Below, one piece after another: positions 1-8,636 of a DNA stretch of 64,000 bases; the stretch's first letter is position 1, and the number at the start of each line of letters is the position of its first letter. Under the pieces are notes generated by a model. That model ran no database searches and had not been told where the DNA came from. It saw nothing but the letters and a program-made list of their open reading frames with translations. This DNA comes from JAXMHB01 sp046346965 (GTDB lineage: Bacteria; Pseudomonadota; Gammaproteobacteria; Xanthomonadales; SZUA-5), in assembly GCA_046346965.1 (NCBI GenBank), contig JAXMHB010000001.1, forward strand, positions 310,001 through 374,000. Reading direction: 5' to 3'. The position numbers and the translations under genes were made by a program.

Positions 1-259
1 CCGGCGCCAGCTTCGGCAGCAGCGGAGGGTCCACCAGCAGTTGGACTGTGGTGTCGGCCTGACCGCGCAGCACCTCGTGCACCGCCAGCGTGATGCTGGG
101 AGGATCGATTTGCACCGAGCGGATGTCGCCGGCGACGACGATCAGGCTGGGGTCACTCATATCCAGCAACGGTGGCTTGACCTCGACTGCGTACGCAGCC
201 TGCGCGACCCACAGCAAGAGCGCCATCAGGCACCCGATCCGCCCATATCCGATCTTCAA
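1..259 (-). CDS. Secreted protein of unknown function, N-terminal part (runs off the left edge)
   Basis: The first 86 residues are visible, and the rest lies beyond the window. I place the start at a TTG (257-259) because GAGGA stands 8 bases upstream and the N-terminus then reads as a signal peptide (MKIGYGRIGCLMALLLWVAQ, then AAYA, with likely cleavage before VEVKPP). An in-frame ATG 11 codons later is the alternative. The mature part (DPSLIVVAGDIRSV, LAVHEVLRGQ) looks like a beta-rich exported domain that I cannot assign to a family. The gene is transcribed away from the PhoD-like gene, with a repeat-filled gap between them. Confidence 0.6.
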   Translation of the reverse strand, partial: MKIGYGRIGCLMALLLWVAQAAYAVEVKPPLLDMSDPSLIVVAGDIRSVQIDPPSITLAVHEVLRGQADTTVQLLVDPPLLPKLAP

Positions 260-688
260 ACCGCGCGTCCTCGTGGTGCCCGACGCGCCGTGAATAGCGC
301 GTCACAAACTCGCTCAGCCCGCGCATGCTAGTCCCAGCGGGGGAGCAGGGCAACGCCGAAGGTCGGGGTGGAGCAAAGGCGGGGCGGGGGACCAGCCATG
401 CCGCGGCGGCCTTGCGCTGTCGCGGGTGTATAGAACGAGTCAGCGAGGATTCGTGTTGCAAACTGGCGCCATCACAACGCAGGTGCCGAATGGCCAGACT
501 GAACCGAGTCCCGAGTCCGAGTCCGAGTTCCGAGTCCCGAGTTCCGAGTCCCGAGTTCCGAGTCCCGAGTCCCGAGTCCCGAGTCCCGAGTCCCGAGTCC
601 CGTTTCTTCCCCGACGCATCCACATTTGCACGAGCTTCCCCAGGCATTGGTGGCAGACTGTGCGGCCTCGACTTGGCGGGGGATCACG
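260..688. repeat. Repeat-filled intergenic region with G-rich block and GAGTCCC/GAGTTCC array
   Basis: This 430-base gap has no convincing gene. Positions 361-425 carry a G-rich block (GGCGGGGCGGGGGACCAG followed by a degenerate GCCGC/TTGC tail) that recurs in many gaps of the window. Positions 506-602 are a 7-bp tandem array of GAGTCCC with GAGTTCC variants. Positions 620-643 are a degenerate copy of the arm that elsewhere reads ATGTTTGGCAAGAGCTTCCC. The block GTTGCAAACTGGCG near 455 matches the inner arm of the same family. Confidence 0.75.
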
Positions 689-2299
689 ATGACGCTCTGG
701 CGCGATTGGGTGCGACAGCTCCAACGGCAGCGCGAACTGCCGCGCGACCCGCTGCAGCGCCGGCGCTTTCTGACGCAGCTGGCTTTGAGCGGCGCGGCGC
801 TGGCGCTGTCAGCCACCGCGCCGCGCGTGCGCGCCGAGGAGAAGCCGCGCTTCGTGGCGTATCCGTTCACGCTGGGTGTGGCCAGCGGCTATCCGCATCC
901 GCAGGGTTTCACGCTATGGACGCGACTGGCGCCGGCGCCGTTTGAGGTAGATGGCGGCATGCCACCGGATCGGCACCCGGTGTTGTGCGAGATCGCCGAA
1001 GACGAGCAGTTCCGGCAGATCGTGCAGACAGTGAACTTCGAAACGGCGCCAGAGGTGGCGCACAGCGCGCATCTGGATATCCGTGGTCTGGCGCCTGGAC
1101 GGCCGTACTTCTATCGCTTTCAGTGTGGCGATGCGGTCAGCCCGATCGGGCGTACGCACACGCTGCCGGCCGGCGGGCAGGCGCTCGATCGCTATCGCAT
1201 CGCCTTTGGCAGCTGCCAAAACTACGAGCACGGCTATTTCAGTGCCTACCGGCAGATGCAGCGTGACCAGCCCGATCTGGTGATGTTCCTGGGCGATTAC
1301 ATCTACGAGAACCCCTGGGGCGACCAGCCAGTGCGACGGCATCTGGGCGGCGAGGCCACCACGCTGCACGGCTATCGCCAGCGCCATGCGCAGTACAAGC
1401 TGGATGCCGATCTGCAGGCGATGCAGGCACGGCTGCCCTGGGTGTACGCGTGGGACGACCATGAGGTCGACAACGACTACGCCGGTGAGCAATCCGAGAA
1501 TCTGGACCCGGCCTTTGTGCTGCGGCGGGCAGCAGCCTATCAGGCCTACTTTGAGCATCTGCCGCTGCCGCGCAGCATGTATCCACGCGCCAATGGCATG
1601 CGCACTTACACCCATTTCGACATCGGCGATCTGTTGCGCGTGTACCTGCTGGACGACCGCCAGTACCGCACGCCGCAGGCCTGCCCAAGGCCGAATCGCC
1701 ATGCCTCGCGCATTCTGGTCGGCTGCGAGGAGCTGCAGGATCCGGCGCAGACGCTGCTCGGATCGGCGCAGGAGGCCTGGCTGGACCAGGCTTTTGCCAG
1801 CAGTCGCGCGCGCTGGAATCTGATCGGCCAGCAGACGCTGGTGGCACCGATCGACGAGGAGCCGGGGGCGCCGGTCAGCGTCTGGACCGATGGCTGGGAC
1901 GGCTACCCGCTGGCGCGTCAGCGGCTGATTGCGGGCATGCAGCGCGCCGGGCTCAGCAATCCGGTGATTGCCGGCGGCGATCTGCACTGTGCCGTGGTGG
2001 CCGATGTGCCCTCGGATCCCACGCGTCCGGATTCGGCACCGATTGCCAGTGAGTTCGTCGCCACCTCGATCTCCGCCGAGGCCTGGCCGCAGGCCCATTA
2101 CGATGCGGTGCGCGGGGACAATCCGCACATCCGCCAGATGCGCGCCGATCAGCGCGGCTACACGCTGCTGCAGATCACCCGCGACGAGGTGCGTGCCGAC
2201 CTCAAAGTCGTCAGCGATGTGCATGTGCAGTCACCCGAATTCTCCACCCAGGCCAGTTATCGGGTGGAGGCCGGGCGCCCGGGACCGCAGCGGGTGTAG
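689..2299 (+). CDS. PhoD-like alkaline phosphatase/phosphodiesterase, Tat-exported
   Basis: This is a 536-residue metallophosphoesterase of the PhoD family, expected to hydrolyse phosphate mono- or diesters in the periplasm. The ATG at 689 is preferred over an in-frame ATG at 626 because GGGGGA lies just upstream and it gives a short n-region before the twin-arginine signal (RRRFLTQ, then a hydrophobic stretch and PRVRAEE). Family motifs are present in order: FGSCQNYEHGYF, MFLGDYIYE, WDDHEVDNDY, a DDRQYR segment and GGDLHCAVV near the C-terminus. These supply the metal-binding Asp, Asn and His residues. The length is normal for the family. The gene is monocistronic or weakly linked to the small gene 91 bases downstream. 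Confidence 0.9.
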   Translation: MTLWRDWVRQLQRQRELPRDPLQRRRFLTQLALSGAALALSATAPRVRAEEKPRFVAYPFTLGVASGYPHPQGFTLWTRLAPAPFEVDGGMPPDRHPVLCEIAEDEQFRQIVQTVNFETAPEVAHSAHLDIRGLAPGRPYFYRFQCGDAVSPIGRTHTLPAGGQALDRYRIAFGSCQNYEHGYFSAYRQMQRDQPDLVMFLGDYIYENPWGDQPVRRHLGGEATTLHGYRQRHAQYKLDADLQAMQARLPWVYAWDDHEVDNDYAGEQSENLDPAFVLRRAAAYQAYFEHLPLPRSMYPRANGMRTYTHFDIGDLLRVYLLDDRQYRTPQACPRPNRHASRILVGCEELQDPAQTLLGSAQEAWLDQAFASSRARWNLIGQQTLVAPIDEEPGAPVSVWTDGWDGYPLARQRLIAGMQRAGLSNPVIAGGDLHCAVVADVPSDPTRPDSAPIASEFVATSISAEAWPQAHYDAVRGDNPHIRQMRADQRGYTLLQITRDEVRADLKVVSDVHVQSPEFSTQASYRVEAGRPGPQRV

Positions 2300-2390
2300 T
2301 GCGCGTTCACAATCTGCTGCACAGGCTCTACTCTGCGCGGGGCGCAGGCGCTAATCTGTTCAGGTTCTTTGCGCACTCTGGAGTTGCGTC

Positions 2391-2726
2391 ATGATCTCGC
2401 CCAAAACCTGGCTGTGCCCGCTGGCCCTGACGCTGCTGCTGGCCAGCCCGATGGTTCCCGCCGATACCCTGCTGGTGCAGCGCGTGGAGCGCTCCAAGGC
2501 CTCGGCGCTGCCGCGCAAGGGCTCCTCGATGGCGACGGTGGAAAGCCAGTACGGTGCGCCCACCGAGAAGAAGGCAGCCGTCGGCCAGCCGCCGATCACG
2601 CGCTGGATCTACCCGGCCTTCACCGTCTATTTCGAGTACGACCACGTCATCAACGCGGTGGTCAATAAATCCACGGATCTGGAAATCGGCCCCAAGCCGG
2701 TGCCGGCGCGGCCCAAAAAGCCATGA
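2391..2726 (+). CDS. Small periplasmic protein, BamE/SmpA-like fold suspected
   Basis: This 111-residue protein has a clear signal peptide (hydrophobic stretch CPLALTLLLASPM, then VPAD). The mature part contains SMATVESQYGAP and PPITRWIYPAFTVYFEYDHV. This pattern of a short helix followed by a YGxP turn and two strands resembles SmpA/BamE-type small periplasmic proteins, but that link is only inference. The stop overlaps the aguA start (ATGA at 2723-2726), so the two are translationally coupled and co-transcribed. Its role next to polyamine genes is unknown. Confidence 0.75.
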   Translation: MISPKTWLCPLALTLLLASPMVPADTLLVQRVERSKASALPRKGSSMATVESQYGAPTEKKAAVGQPPITRWIYPAFTVYFEYDHVINAVVNKSTDLEIGPKPVPARPKKP

Positions 2727-3760
2727 CGAGTACGCTTCGCTGGCCGGCCGAGTGGGAAGCACAGGCCGGAATCCTGCTGGCGTGGCCGCATGCAGAGACC
2801 GATTGGGCCGCCAATCTGGCGGCGGTGGAAGGCAGTTACCGTGAGCTGATCCAGGCCATCCTTGGTTTCGAGGATGTCTACCTGATCGTGGCCGACGCGG
2901 CGGTGCGCGCGCGTGCCGAGGAAGTGCTCGGCCGTGGCCTGTCGGTCTACACCGGCAAGTTGCACTGGATCGAGTTGCCTTACAACGACACCTGGCTGCG
3001 CGATTCCGGTCCGCTGACGCTGCTCGACGGGCGCAAGCCGCGCTGGTTGGACTTCCGTTTCACCGGCTGGGGCGACAAGTTCGAGGCGACGCTGGACGAT
3101 GCCATTCCGGCCGGATTGTCGGGCTACCCGCGCTTTGCCCACGTGCCGCGCCAGCGCGTCGATTTCGCGCTGGAAGGCGGCGCCGTGGAGAGCGATGGTG
3201 CCGGCACACTGCTGGCGACCTGGACCTGTCTGGCGCGGCGCCATCCGGGCAAGTCGCGCGCCGAGGTGGAGCGCATCCTGGCCGATACGCTGGCGGTGGA
3301 TCGTTTCCTGTGGTTGTCGAACGGCGAGTTGGATGGCGACGACACCGACGCCCATGTCGACACGCTGGCGCGCTTCGCGGCGCCGGAGCGCATCGTCTAC
3401 CAGGCCTGCCAGAGCCCCTCGGATCCGCATTTCGATGCGCTCGAACGCATGAGCGAGGAATTGGCGATGCTGCGCACGCGCGCCGGGCGCAGCTATGAGT
3501 TGTTCCCGCTGCCCTTTGCGCCGCCGATCTACGCCGACGATGGGCGCAGGCTGGCGGCCTCATACGCGAACTTCCTGATCGTCAATGGCGGCGTGCTGAT
3601 GCCGGGCTATGATGTGGACACCGATCTGGATGCTGCCGAGGTGCTGCAGGCAGCCTTCCCCGATCACGATGTCGTCATCGTCCCTTGTCGCCCATTCATC
3701 GAGCAGAACGGCAGCTTGCATTGTCTGACCATGCAGCTGCCTGAAGGAGTTGCGGTTTGA
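2723..3760 (+). CDS. aguA: Agmatine deiminase
   Basis: This 345-residue enzyme of the peptidyl-arginine-deiminase-like superfamily converts agmatine to N-carbamoylputrescine and ammonia in the cytoplasm. Characteristic segments are DTWLRDSGP near the N-terminal third, LEGGAVESDGAGTLL, the NGELDGDDTDAHVD stretch with catalytic Asp and His, and NGSLHCLTMQ near the C-terminus with the nucleophilic Cys at about residue 334. The length matches the family. It overlaps the preceding small gene by 4 bases and aguB by 4 bases, so the two steps of putrescine synthesis are made from one message. Confidence 0.95.
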   Translation: MTSTLRWPAEWEAQAGILLAWPHAETDWAANLAAVEGSYRELIQAILGFEDVYLIVADAAVRARAEEVLGRGLSVYTGKLHWIELPYNDTWLRDSGPLTLLDGRKPRWLDFRFTGWGDKFEATLDDAIPAGLSGYPRFAHVPRQRVDFALEGGAVESDGAGTLLATWTCLARRHPGKSRAEVERILADTLAVDRFLWLSNGELDGDDTDAHVDTLARFAAPERIVYQACQSPSDPHFDALERMSEELAMLRTRAGRSYELFPLPFAPPIYADDGRRLAASYANFLIVNGGVLMPGYDVDTDLDAAEVLQAAFPDHDVVIVPCRPFIEQNGSLHCLTMQLPEGVAV

Positions 3761-4641
3761 GTGCAGTCTTGAAGGTCGCCCTGATCCAGGATCGGGATCG
3801 GGGCAGTGTGGATGCCAATCTGCAGCGTATCGAAGATCAGGTCAGCGCGGCCGCGGCCGCGGGTGCCGGTCTGGTGCTGCTGCAGGAGTTGCACAACGGC
3901 GCCTATTTCTGCCAAAGCCAGGACGTGCGCGAGTTCGATCGCGCCGAACCGATCCCGGGGCCGAGCAGCGAGCGGCTGTCGGCACTGGCGGCGCGTACCG
4001 GTGTGGTGCTGGTGTCCTCGCTGTTCGAACGGCGCGCGCCGGGGCTGTATCACAACACTGCCGTGGTGTTCGACGCCGATGGTCGTCTCGCGGGTCGCTA
4101 TCGCAAGATGCACATCCCGGACGATCCCGGCTTCATGGAAAAGTTCTACTTCACGCCGGGTGATCTGGGCTTCGAGCCGATCGACACCCGTGTCGGACGC
4201 CTGGGCGTGCTGGTGTGTTGGGACCAGTGGTATCCGGAAGCGGCGCGGCTGATGGCCTTGGCCGGCGCCGAGCTGCTGCTGTATCCGACCGCGATCGGCT
4301 GGGATCCGCGCGACACCGCGGCAGAGCAACAGCGTCAGCAGGAGGCCTGGATCCTCAGCCAGCGCGGCCACGCGGTCGCCAACGGCTTGCCGGTGCTGAG
4401 CTGCAATCGCACCGGTTTCGAGGCCGATCCGGCCGGCGGCGCCGGCATCCAGTTCTGGGGCAGCAGCTTCGTCGCCGGCCCGCAGGGCGAGTTTCTGGCG
4501 CGTGCCAGCAACGATCAAGACGAGATCCTGCTGGCCGACGTGGACCTCAAGCGCTCGGAAGACGTGCGCCGTATCTGGCCCTTCCTGCGCGACCGGCGCA
4601 TCGATGCCTACGCCGACCTGACCAGGCGCTACCGCTCGTGA
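3757..4641 (+). CDS. aguB: N-carbamoylputrescine amidohydrolase
   Basis: This 294-residue nitrilase-superfamily amidase hydrolyses N-carbamoylputrescine to putrescine, carbon dioxide and ammonia, completing the AguA/AguB route. The catalytic triad is visible: Glu44 in LLQELHNG, Lys117 in YRKMHIPDD and Cys154 in VLVCWDQWYPE. The start is a TTG at 3757 that overlaps the aguA stop. It is supported by AAGGAG about 7 bases upstream, and there is no nearby ATG. The stop overlaps the next gene's GTG start. Confidence 0.95.
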   Translation: MSAVLKVALIQDRDRGSVDANLQRIEDQVSAAAAAGAGLVLLQELHNGAYFCQSQDVREFDRAEPIPGPSSERLSALAARTGVVLVSSLFERRAPGLYHNTAVVFDADGRLAGRYRKMHIPDDPGFMEKFYFTPGDLGFEPIDTRVGRLGVLVCWDQWYPEAARLMALAGAELLLYPTAIGWDPRDTAAEQQRQQEAWILSQRGHAVANGLPVLSCNRTGFEADPAGGAGIQFWGSSFVAGPQGEFLARASNDQDEILLADVDLKRSEDVRRIWPFLRDRRIDAYADLTRRYRS

Positions 4642-5864
4642 GTACCCCGACGTTGACCGACGCCGCGCCCGCGGCGTATGCCGCATTCGACGGCCAGCCG
4701 CTGATCGAATGCCAGGTGGGCGATATCCACTACACGCTGCTCGGCACTGCCCATGTGTCCAAGGCCAGCGTCGACGCCGTCCGCCATCTGGTGCAGACGC
4801 GCGACTTCGATCTGATCGCAGTGGAACTGGATGAGCACCGTCACCACTCGCTGATGCGCCCGGACGATTGGCGCAGCGTCGATCTGTTCCAGATCATCAA
4901 GGATGGCAAGGCCGGCGTGCTGGCAGCCAATCTGGCGCTCGGTGCCTACCAGCGGCGACTGGCCGAGCAGTTTGGCGTGGAGCCCGGCGCCGAGTTGAAG
5001 GCAGCTTGCGTCGAAGCCGGCAGCAAGGGCTTGCCGGTGGCGCTGATCGATCGCGATGTTGGCATCACCTTGAAGCGCGCCTATCGGGCAGTGGGCTTCT
5101 TCGACAAGGCGACCATCATCGGCGGCCTCGTCGCCAGCGCGATCAGCAGCGACGAGATCAGCGAACAGGACATCGAAAAGCTGAAGGAAGGCGACATTCT
5201 GACCAGCACCTTCGACGAGTTCGCGCGGCAGTCGCAGCCTTTGCATCACGCGCTGATCGTCGAGCGTGATCGCTACATGGCGCGCCGCTTGAAGGACGAG
5301 GCCCGTCCGGGCCAGCGCGTGCTCGCCGTCGTCGGAGCGGGGCATTTGGCGGGTCTCGCGCGTGCGCTGGAAGGGCGCGATCCGGGCGATACCGAGTCGC
5401 TCGACGTGCTGAAAGCGCCGCCACCGCCGACCATCTGGCCGAAGCTGTTTGGCTATGCGGTGATGGCGCTGCTGATCGGCGGCTTTGTGTGGGCCTTCGC
5501 CCATGGCGTCGATGTGGGCCGTGATCTGCTGTCCTATTACGTGTTCGCCACCGGTGGGCTGGCGGCGCTCGGCGCCCTGGTGGCCGGCGGCCATCCCTTG
5601 AGCGCACTGGCGGGGCTGGTGTCGGCGCCGATCACCGTGCTGCATCCGGCGCTGGCGGCGGGCATGTTCAGCGCTGGCACCGAAATCTATCTGCGCAAGC
5701 CGCGGGTGGCCGATTTTGAAGCGCTGCGCGATGATCTGAAGGATTGGCGCGGCTGGTGGAAGAATCGCGTGTCGCGCACCCTGATGGTCTTCGTACTCAC
5801 CAATCTCTTCGTCACTGTCGGCGTCTACATGACCGGCATCGAAATCCTGCGCAGGTTGCACTGA
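4638..5864 (+). CDS. TraB/GumN-family integral membrane protein
   Basis: This 408-residue protein has a soluble N-terminal TraB domain followed by several membrane helices. The family motif GTAHVSKASVDAV lies near residues 35-50 and the second conserved loop VGAGHLAGL near residue 235. Hydrophobic segments follow in the last 150 residues (GYAVMALLIGGFVWAF, LAALGALVAGG, the segment around VSAPITVLHPAL and LMVFVLTNLFVTVGVYM). The GTG start at 4638 overlaps the aguB stop by 4 bases. TraB homologues resemble Tiki-type proteases and are linked to pheromone shut-down in enterococci, but the bacterial role here is unknown. Confidence 0.85.
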   Translation: MSTPTLTDAAPAAYAAFDGQPLIECQVGDIHYTLLGTAHVSKASVDAVRHLVQTRDFDLIAVELDEHRHHSLMRPDDWRSVDLFQIIKDGKAGVLAANLALGAYQRRLAEQFGVEPGAELKAACVEAGSKGLPVALIDRDVGITLKRAYRAVGFFDKATIIGGLVASAISSDEISEQDIEKLKEGDILTSTFDEFARQSQPLHHALIVERDRYMARRLKDEARPGQRVLAVVGAGHLAGLARALEGRDPGDTESLDVLKAPPPPTIWPKLFGYAVMALLIGGFVWAFAHGVDVGRDLLSYYVFATGGLAALGALVAGGHPLSALAGLVSAPITVLHPALAAGMFSAGTEIYLRKPRVADFEALRDDLKDWRGWWKNRVSRTLMVFVLTNLFVTVGVYMTGIEILRRLH

Positions 5865-8518
5865 TGAGCCTTTTTTCCTGGTTGTCCCGTCCCGCCTGGC
5901 AGTCCAAGGATGCCAACCGCCGCGCCGAAGCCGCGGCGAGCAGCCGTGATCCGGCCCTGGTCGCACTGCTGCCGCAACTGTTGCGCAGCGATCCGGAGGC
6001 GAAGGTGCGGCGCGCCGTGCTGGAGCGCGTCGATGATCTGACCTTGATCGCCGACCGCATGAGCAACGATGCCGACGCCCAGATCAAGGAGCGCGCGCGT
6101 CAGCGTTTCGCTGATCTGCTGGTGGGGCAGGCGCCGGTGGCGGAACGCGCACGGGCGCTGAAGCTGGTCGAGGACAGCGGCTTGCTCGAACAGGTGGCCA
6201 AGCGCGCGCCTGAGGTCGAGCTGCGCCGCGCTGCGCTCGAGCGCTGCAAGCGGCCGGGTTTCATCGCCGAGCGCTGTCTGGAAGATGCCGACGCCGGTCT
6301 GCGCCTGGAATTGCTGGCGCGCGTTGAACAGACCGCCACGCTCGAACGCTTGGCGGAGCAGGCGCGCACGCGCGACAAGCGTCTCTACAAGGCCATCCGC
6401 GAGCGCCTTGATCGCGAACGCGAGGTGGCCGGCACCGGCACCGCGCTGGTCGACAAGGCCGAGGCGCTGTGCGTGTCGATCGAGGCGCAATTGCGCAGCC
6501 CGACGCCGGCTGCCGCCGACTTGCTGGCGCGCGCCGAACTGGCCTGGGCGGAACTGCGTCCGCGCATCGACGATCGCTACGATCGGCGCTGGCAGGGCGC
6601 GATCGATACGCTGCGCTCGGCGTTGGATGCCATCGCCCGCATCGGCCAGACGCCGGCACCGGTGGCGGCCGAGGCAGCCAGCGAGCCTGTGGCGGTCGAG
6701 GCCAGCCCGGTGGTGGCGCCGGCCGCGCCGGTCGAACGCAACGTGGCTGATCCGGCGTTGCTGGAGCTGCAGGCCCGCGCGCAGGCGCTGGCGGAGGACG
6801 CCACGAGCGTCGAGATCGAAGCGCTGGCCAAGCGCTTCCAGCAATTGCTCGGTACGGCGGAGCGCCCGGCGGTTGATCAGCCGGTGATCGCAGCGCTGGC
6901 CGAGCGCATTGCCGAACTGCGTGGCCACGCCCACGCGCGCGCGCTGGCACAGGAAGTGGCGCGCACCGAGATCGGCGCGCAGATCGAGGCGCTGGAGCAG
7001 GCCCTCGAAGCGAATCAGCTGAGCGCGGCGCGCGGCGCCCGTGCCCGCATCCGGCAATCCCTGGAGGCGCTGCCGGAGGAACTGGCGCGCAGCTTCGGGC
7101 GGCGCCTGGGCGCGCTCGATCAGCGTGTCGAAAAGCTGGTGCAGTGGCAGCGCTGGTCCGACAACAAGGTGCGCGTGCGTCTGTGCGAGGAGGTCGAAGC
7201 GCTGATCGGCAGCGGCATGCATCCGGACGCGCTGGCCAACCGCATCACCGAATTGAAGGCGCAGTGGAAGCGTATCGACGACTCCGAGCAGGAACCGGGT
7301 GCGCCGGTGGTGGAATCCGGGCTCGGCAAGCGTTTCCGCTTCCTCTGTCACAAGGCGCTGGAACCGGCGCGCGGCTATTTTGAGAAGCGCAAGGAAGTGC
7401 GCGGTCGGCGCAGCGAGGCTTTGGGCGCTTTCGTGGAGCGCGCTCAGGGCGTGCTGGCGGCGAGCGAGACCAGCCACGCGGATCTGATCACGCTCAAGCG
7501 CGAGGCCGCCGACCAGCTGCGTCGGGTGGACGAGATCGACCCGCGCCAGCGTGGTGATCTGGGCAAGCAGTTGCGCAGCCTGATCGAGCAGATTTCGACG
7601 GCGATCGACGCGCGCTTTGCCGCCATCGCCGAGGAAAAGCAAAAGCTGATCGCGCAATTGCGCCGCCAGCTCACCCACGCCGAGCTGGATGCGGCGCTGG
7701 ATTTGGCCAAGTCCGCGCAAAAGCGCTGGCAGGGGCTGGGCAAGGGCTCGCACAAGAGCGATCAGGCGCTGTGGGAGGAGTTCCGCGCGCTGATCGATCC
7801 CTTGTTCGCCCGGCGCAACGACGAGCTCAAGGCGCTGGACGCCAGTCGTGAGGCCGAGCGCACGGCGGCGCAGAGCTTGGTCGAGGAGATGGCGGGGCTG
7901 GGCGCGCGCGAGGAGCTGGACGCGCCGCATCTGGAGGCGGAGATCGCGCGTCTGGAGGATGGCTGGCGCAGTGCCGAGCGTCCGCGCGAGCTGGAGCGCG
8001 AGTACGAGCGCGCGCTGGCGGAGGCGCAACGCGCCGTCGCCGGGCGCCGGCGTCGCGAAGGCGAGGCGCGCTGGGCGCGGGTGACCGAGCTGGCCGCGCG
8101 GCTGGATGCGATCGAGGCCACCCAGGCCGCGGGCAGCGATGTGGGCGCCGACTTGGACGCTGCCGAGGCGGCGCTGACGGGACTCGACGCGGCTGTGGTG
8201 TTTGCCCTGCGCGCGCGCCTGCAGCGTCTGCGCGGCGCGCAGACGGCGGAAATGCTGGCCGATCAGCAAGCCAAGGGCGAGCGTCTGCTGCTGGAGTACG
8301 AGTATCTGGCGGGCGTCGAATCCCCGGCGTCGGCACAGGCGGCGCGGATGAATCTGCAGGTCGAGAAGTTGGCGGCGCGCATGTCCTCGGGGCGTTCAGT
8401 GCCGGCCGACGAGGAACGCGCCAGTCTGGATCTGCGCTGGTGGGGCCTGGGTCCCTTGCCGGTGGCTGCGCGCAGCGAGCTGAGCGCCCGTCGCCAGAAG
8501 GCGCTTGCCGCCGCGTGA
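5864..8518 (+). CDS. DUF349-repeat protein, charged and helical
   Basis: This 884-residue protein is rich in Ala, Arg, Glu and Leu and predicted to be almost wholly helical. Segments such as QLRRVDEIDPRQRGDLGK and KSAQKRWQGLGKGSHKSD, with the preceding QWKRIDDSEQ, match the recurring W-x-x-(L/I)-(G/D) pattern of DUF349 repeats. The ATG overlaps the stop of the TraB-family gene (ATGA), so it is the last gene of the agu-traB run. No signal peptide follows the first residues (MSLFSWLSRPAWQ), suggesting a cytoplasmic protein. DUF349 proteins have no settled function. Extremely high GC keeps the antisense frames open. Confidence 0.8.
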   Translation: MSLFSWLSRPAWQSKDANRRAEAAASSRDPALVALLPQLLRSDPEAKVRRAVLERVDDLTLIADRMSNDADAQIKERARQRFADLLVGQAPVAERARALKLVEDSGLLEQVAKRAPEVELRRAALERCKRPGFIAERCLEDADAGLRLELLARVEQTATLERLAEQARTRDKRLYKAIRERLDREREVAGTGTALVDKAEALCVSIEAQLRSPTPAAADLLARAELAWAELRPRIDDRYDRRWQGAIDTLRSALDAIARIGQTPAPVAAEAASEPVAVEASPVVAPAAPVERNVADPALLELQARAQALAEDATSVEIEALAKRFQQLLGTAERPAVDQPVIAALAERIAELRGHAHARALAQEVARTEIGAQIEALEQALEANQLSAARGARARIRQSLEALPEELARSFGRRLGALDQRVEKLVQWQRWSDNKVRVRLCEEVEALIGSGMHPDALANRITELKAQWKRIDDSEQEPGAPVVESGLGKRFRFLCHKALEPARGYFEKRKEVRGRRSEALGAFVERAQGVLAASETSHADLITLKREAADQLRRVDEIDPRQRGDLGKQLRSLIEQISTAIDARFAAIAEEKQKLIAQLRRQLTHAELDAALDLAKSAQKRWQGLGKGSHKSDQALWEEFRALIDPLFARRNDELKALDASREAERTAAQSLVEEMAGLGAREELDAPHLEAEIARLEDGWRSAERPRELEREYERALAEAQRAVAGRRRREGEARWARVTELAARLDAIEATQAAGSDVGADLDAAEAALTGLDAAVVFALRARLQRLRGAQTAEMLADQQAKGERLLLEYEYLAGVESPASAQAARMNLQVEKLAARMSSGRSVPADEERASLDLRWWGLGPLPVAARSELSARRQKALAAA

Positions 8519-8636
8519 ACCCTGTGCGCCCGGGCTCGCCGGGCGCCGTTTCCGACCTTCGGGCAGCTTGCCAAGGTCGGGCGCATCGGTCAGATTCGGG
8601 CTCAGACCGCCCGCCGGGCGGCAGGGGAGAAAACGG

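Noticed and set aside
153..647. A 164-residue minus-strand frame over the first repeat field
   Set aside because: It reads the GAGTCCC array and repeat arms as GTRDSGL units and overlaps a better-supported secreted-protein start.
914..2224. A 436-residue frame antisense to the PhoD-like gene
   Set aside because: The sense protein has all PhoD motifs, and the antisense frame is His/Arg/Ala-rich noise.
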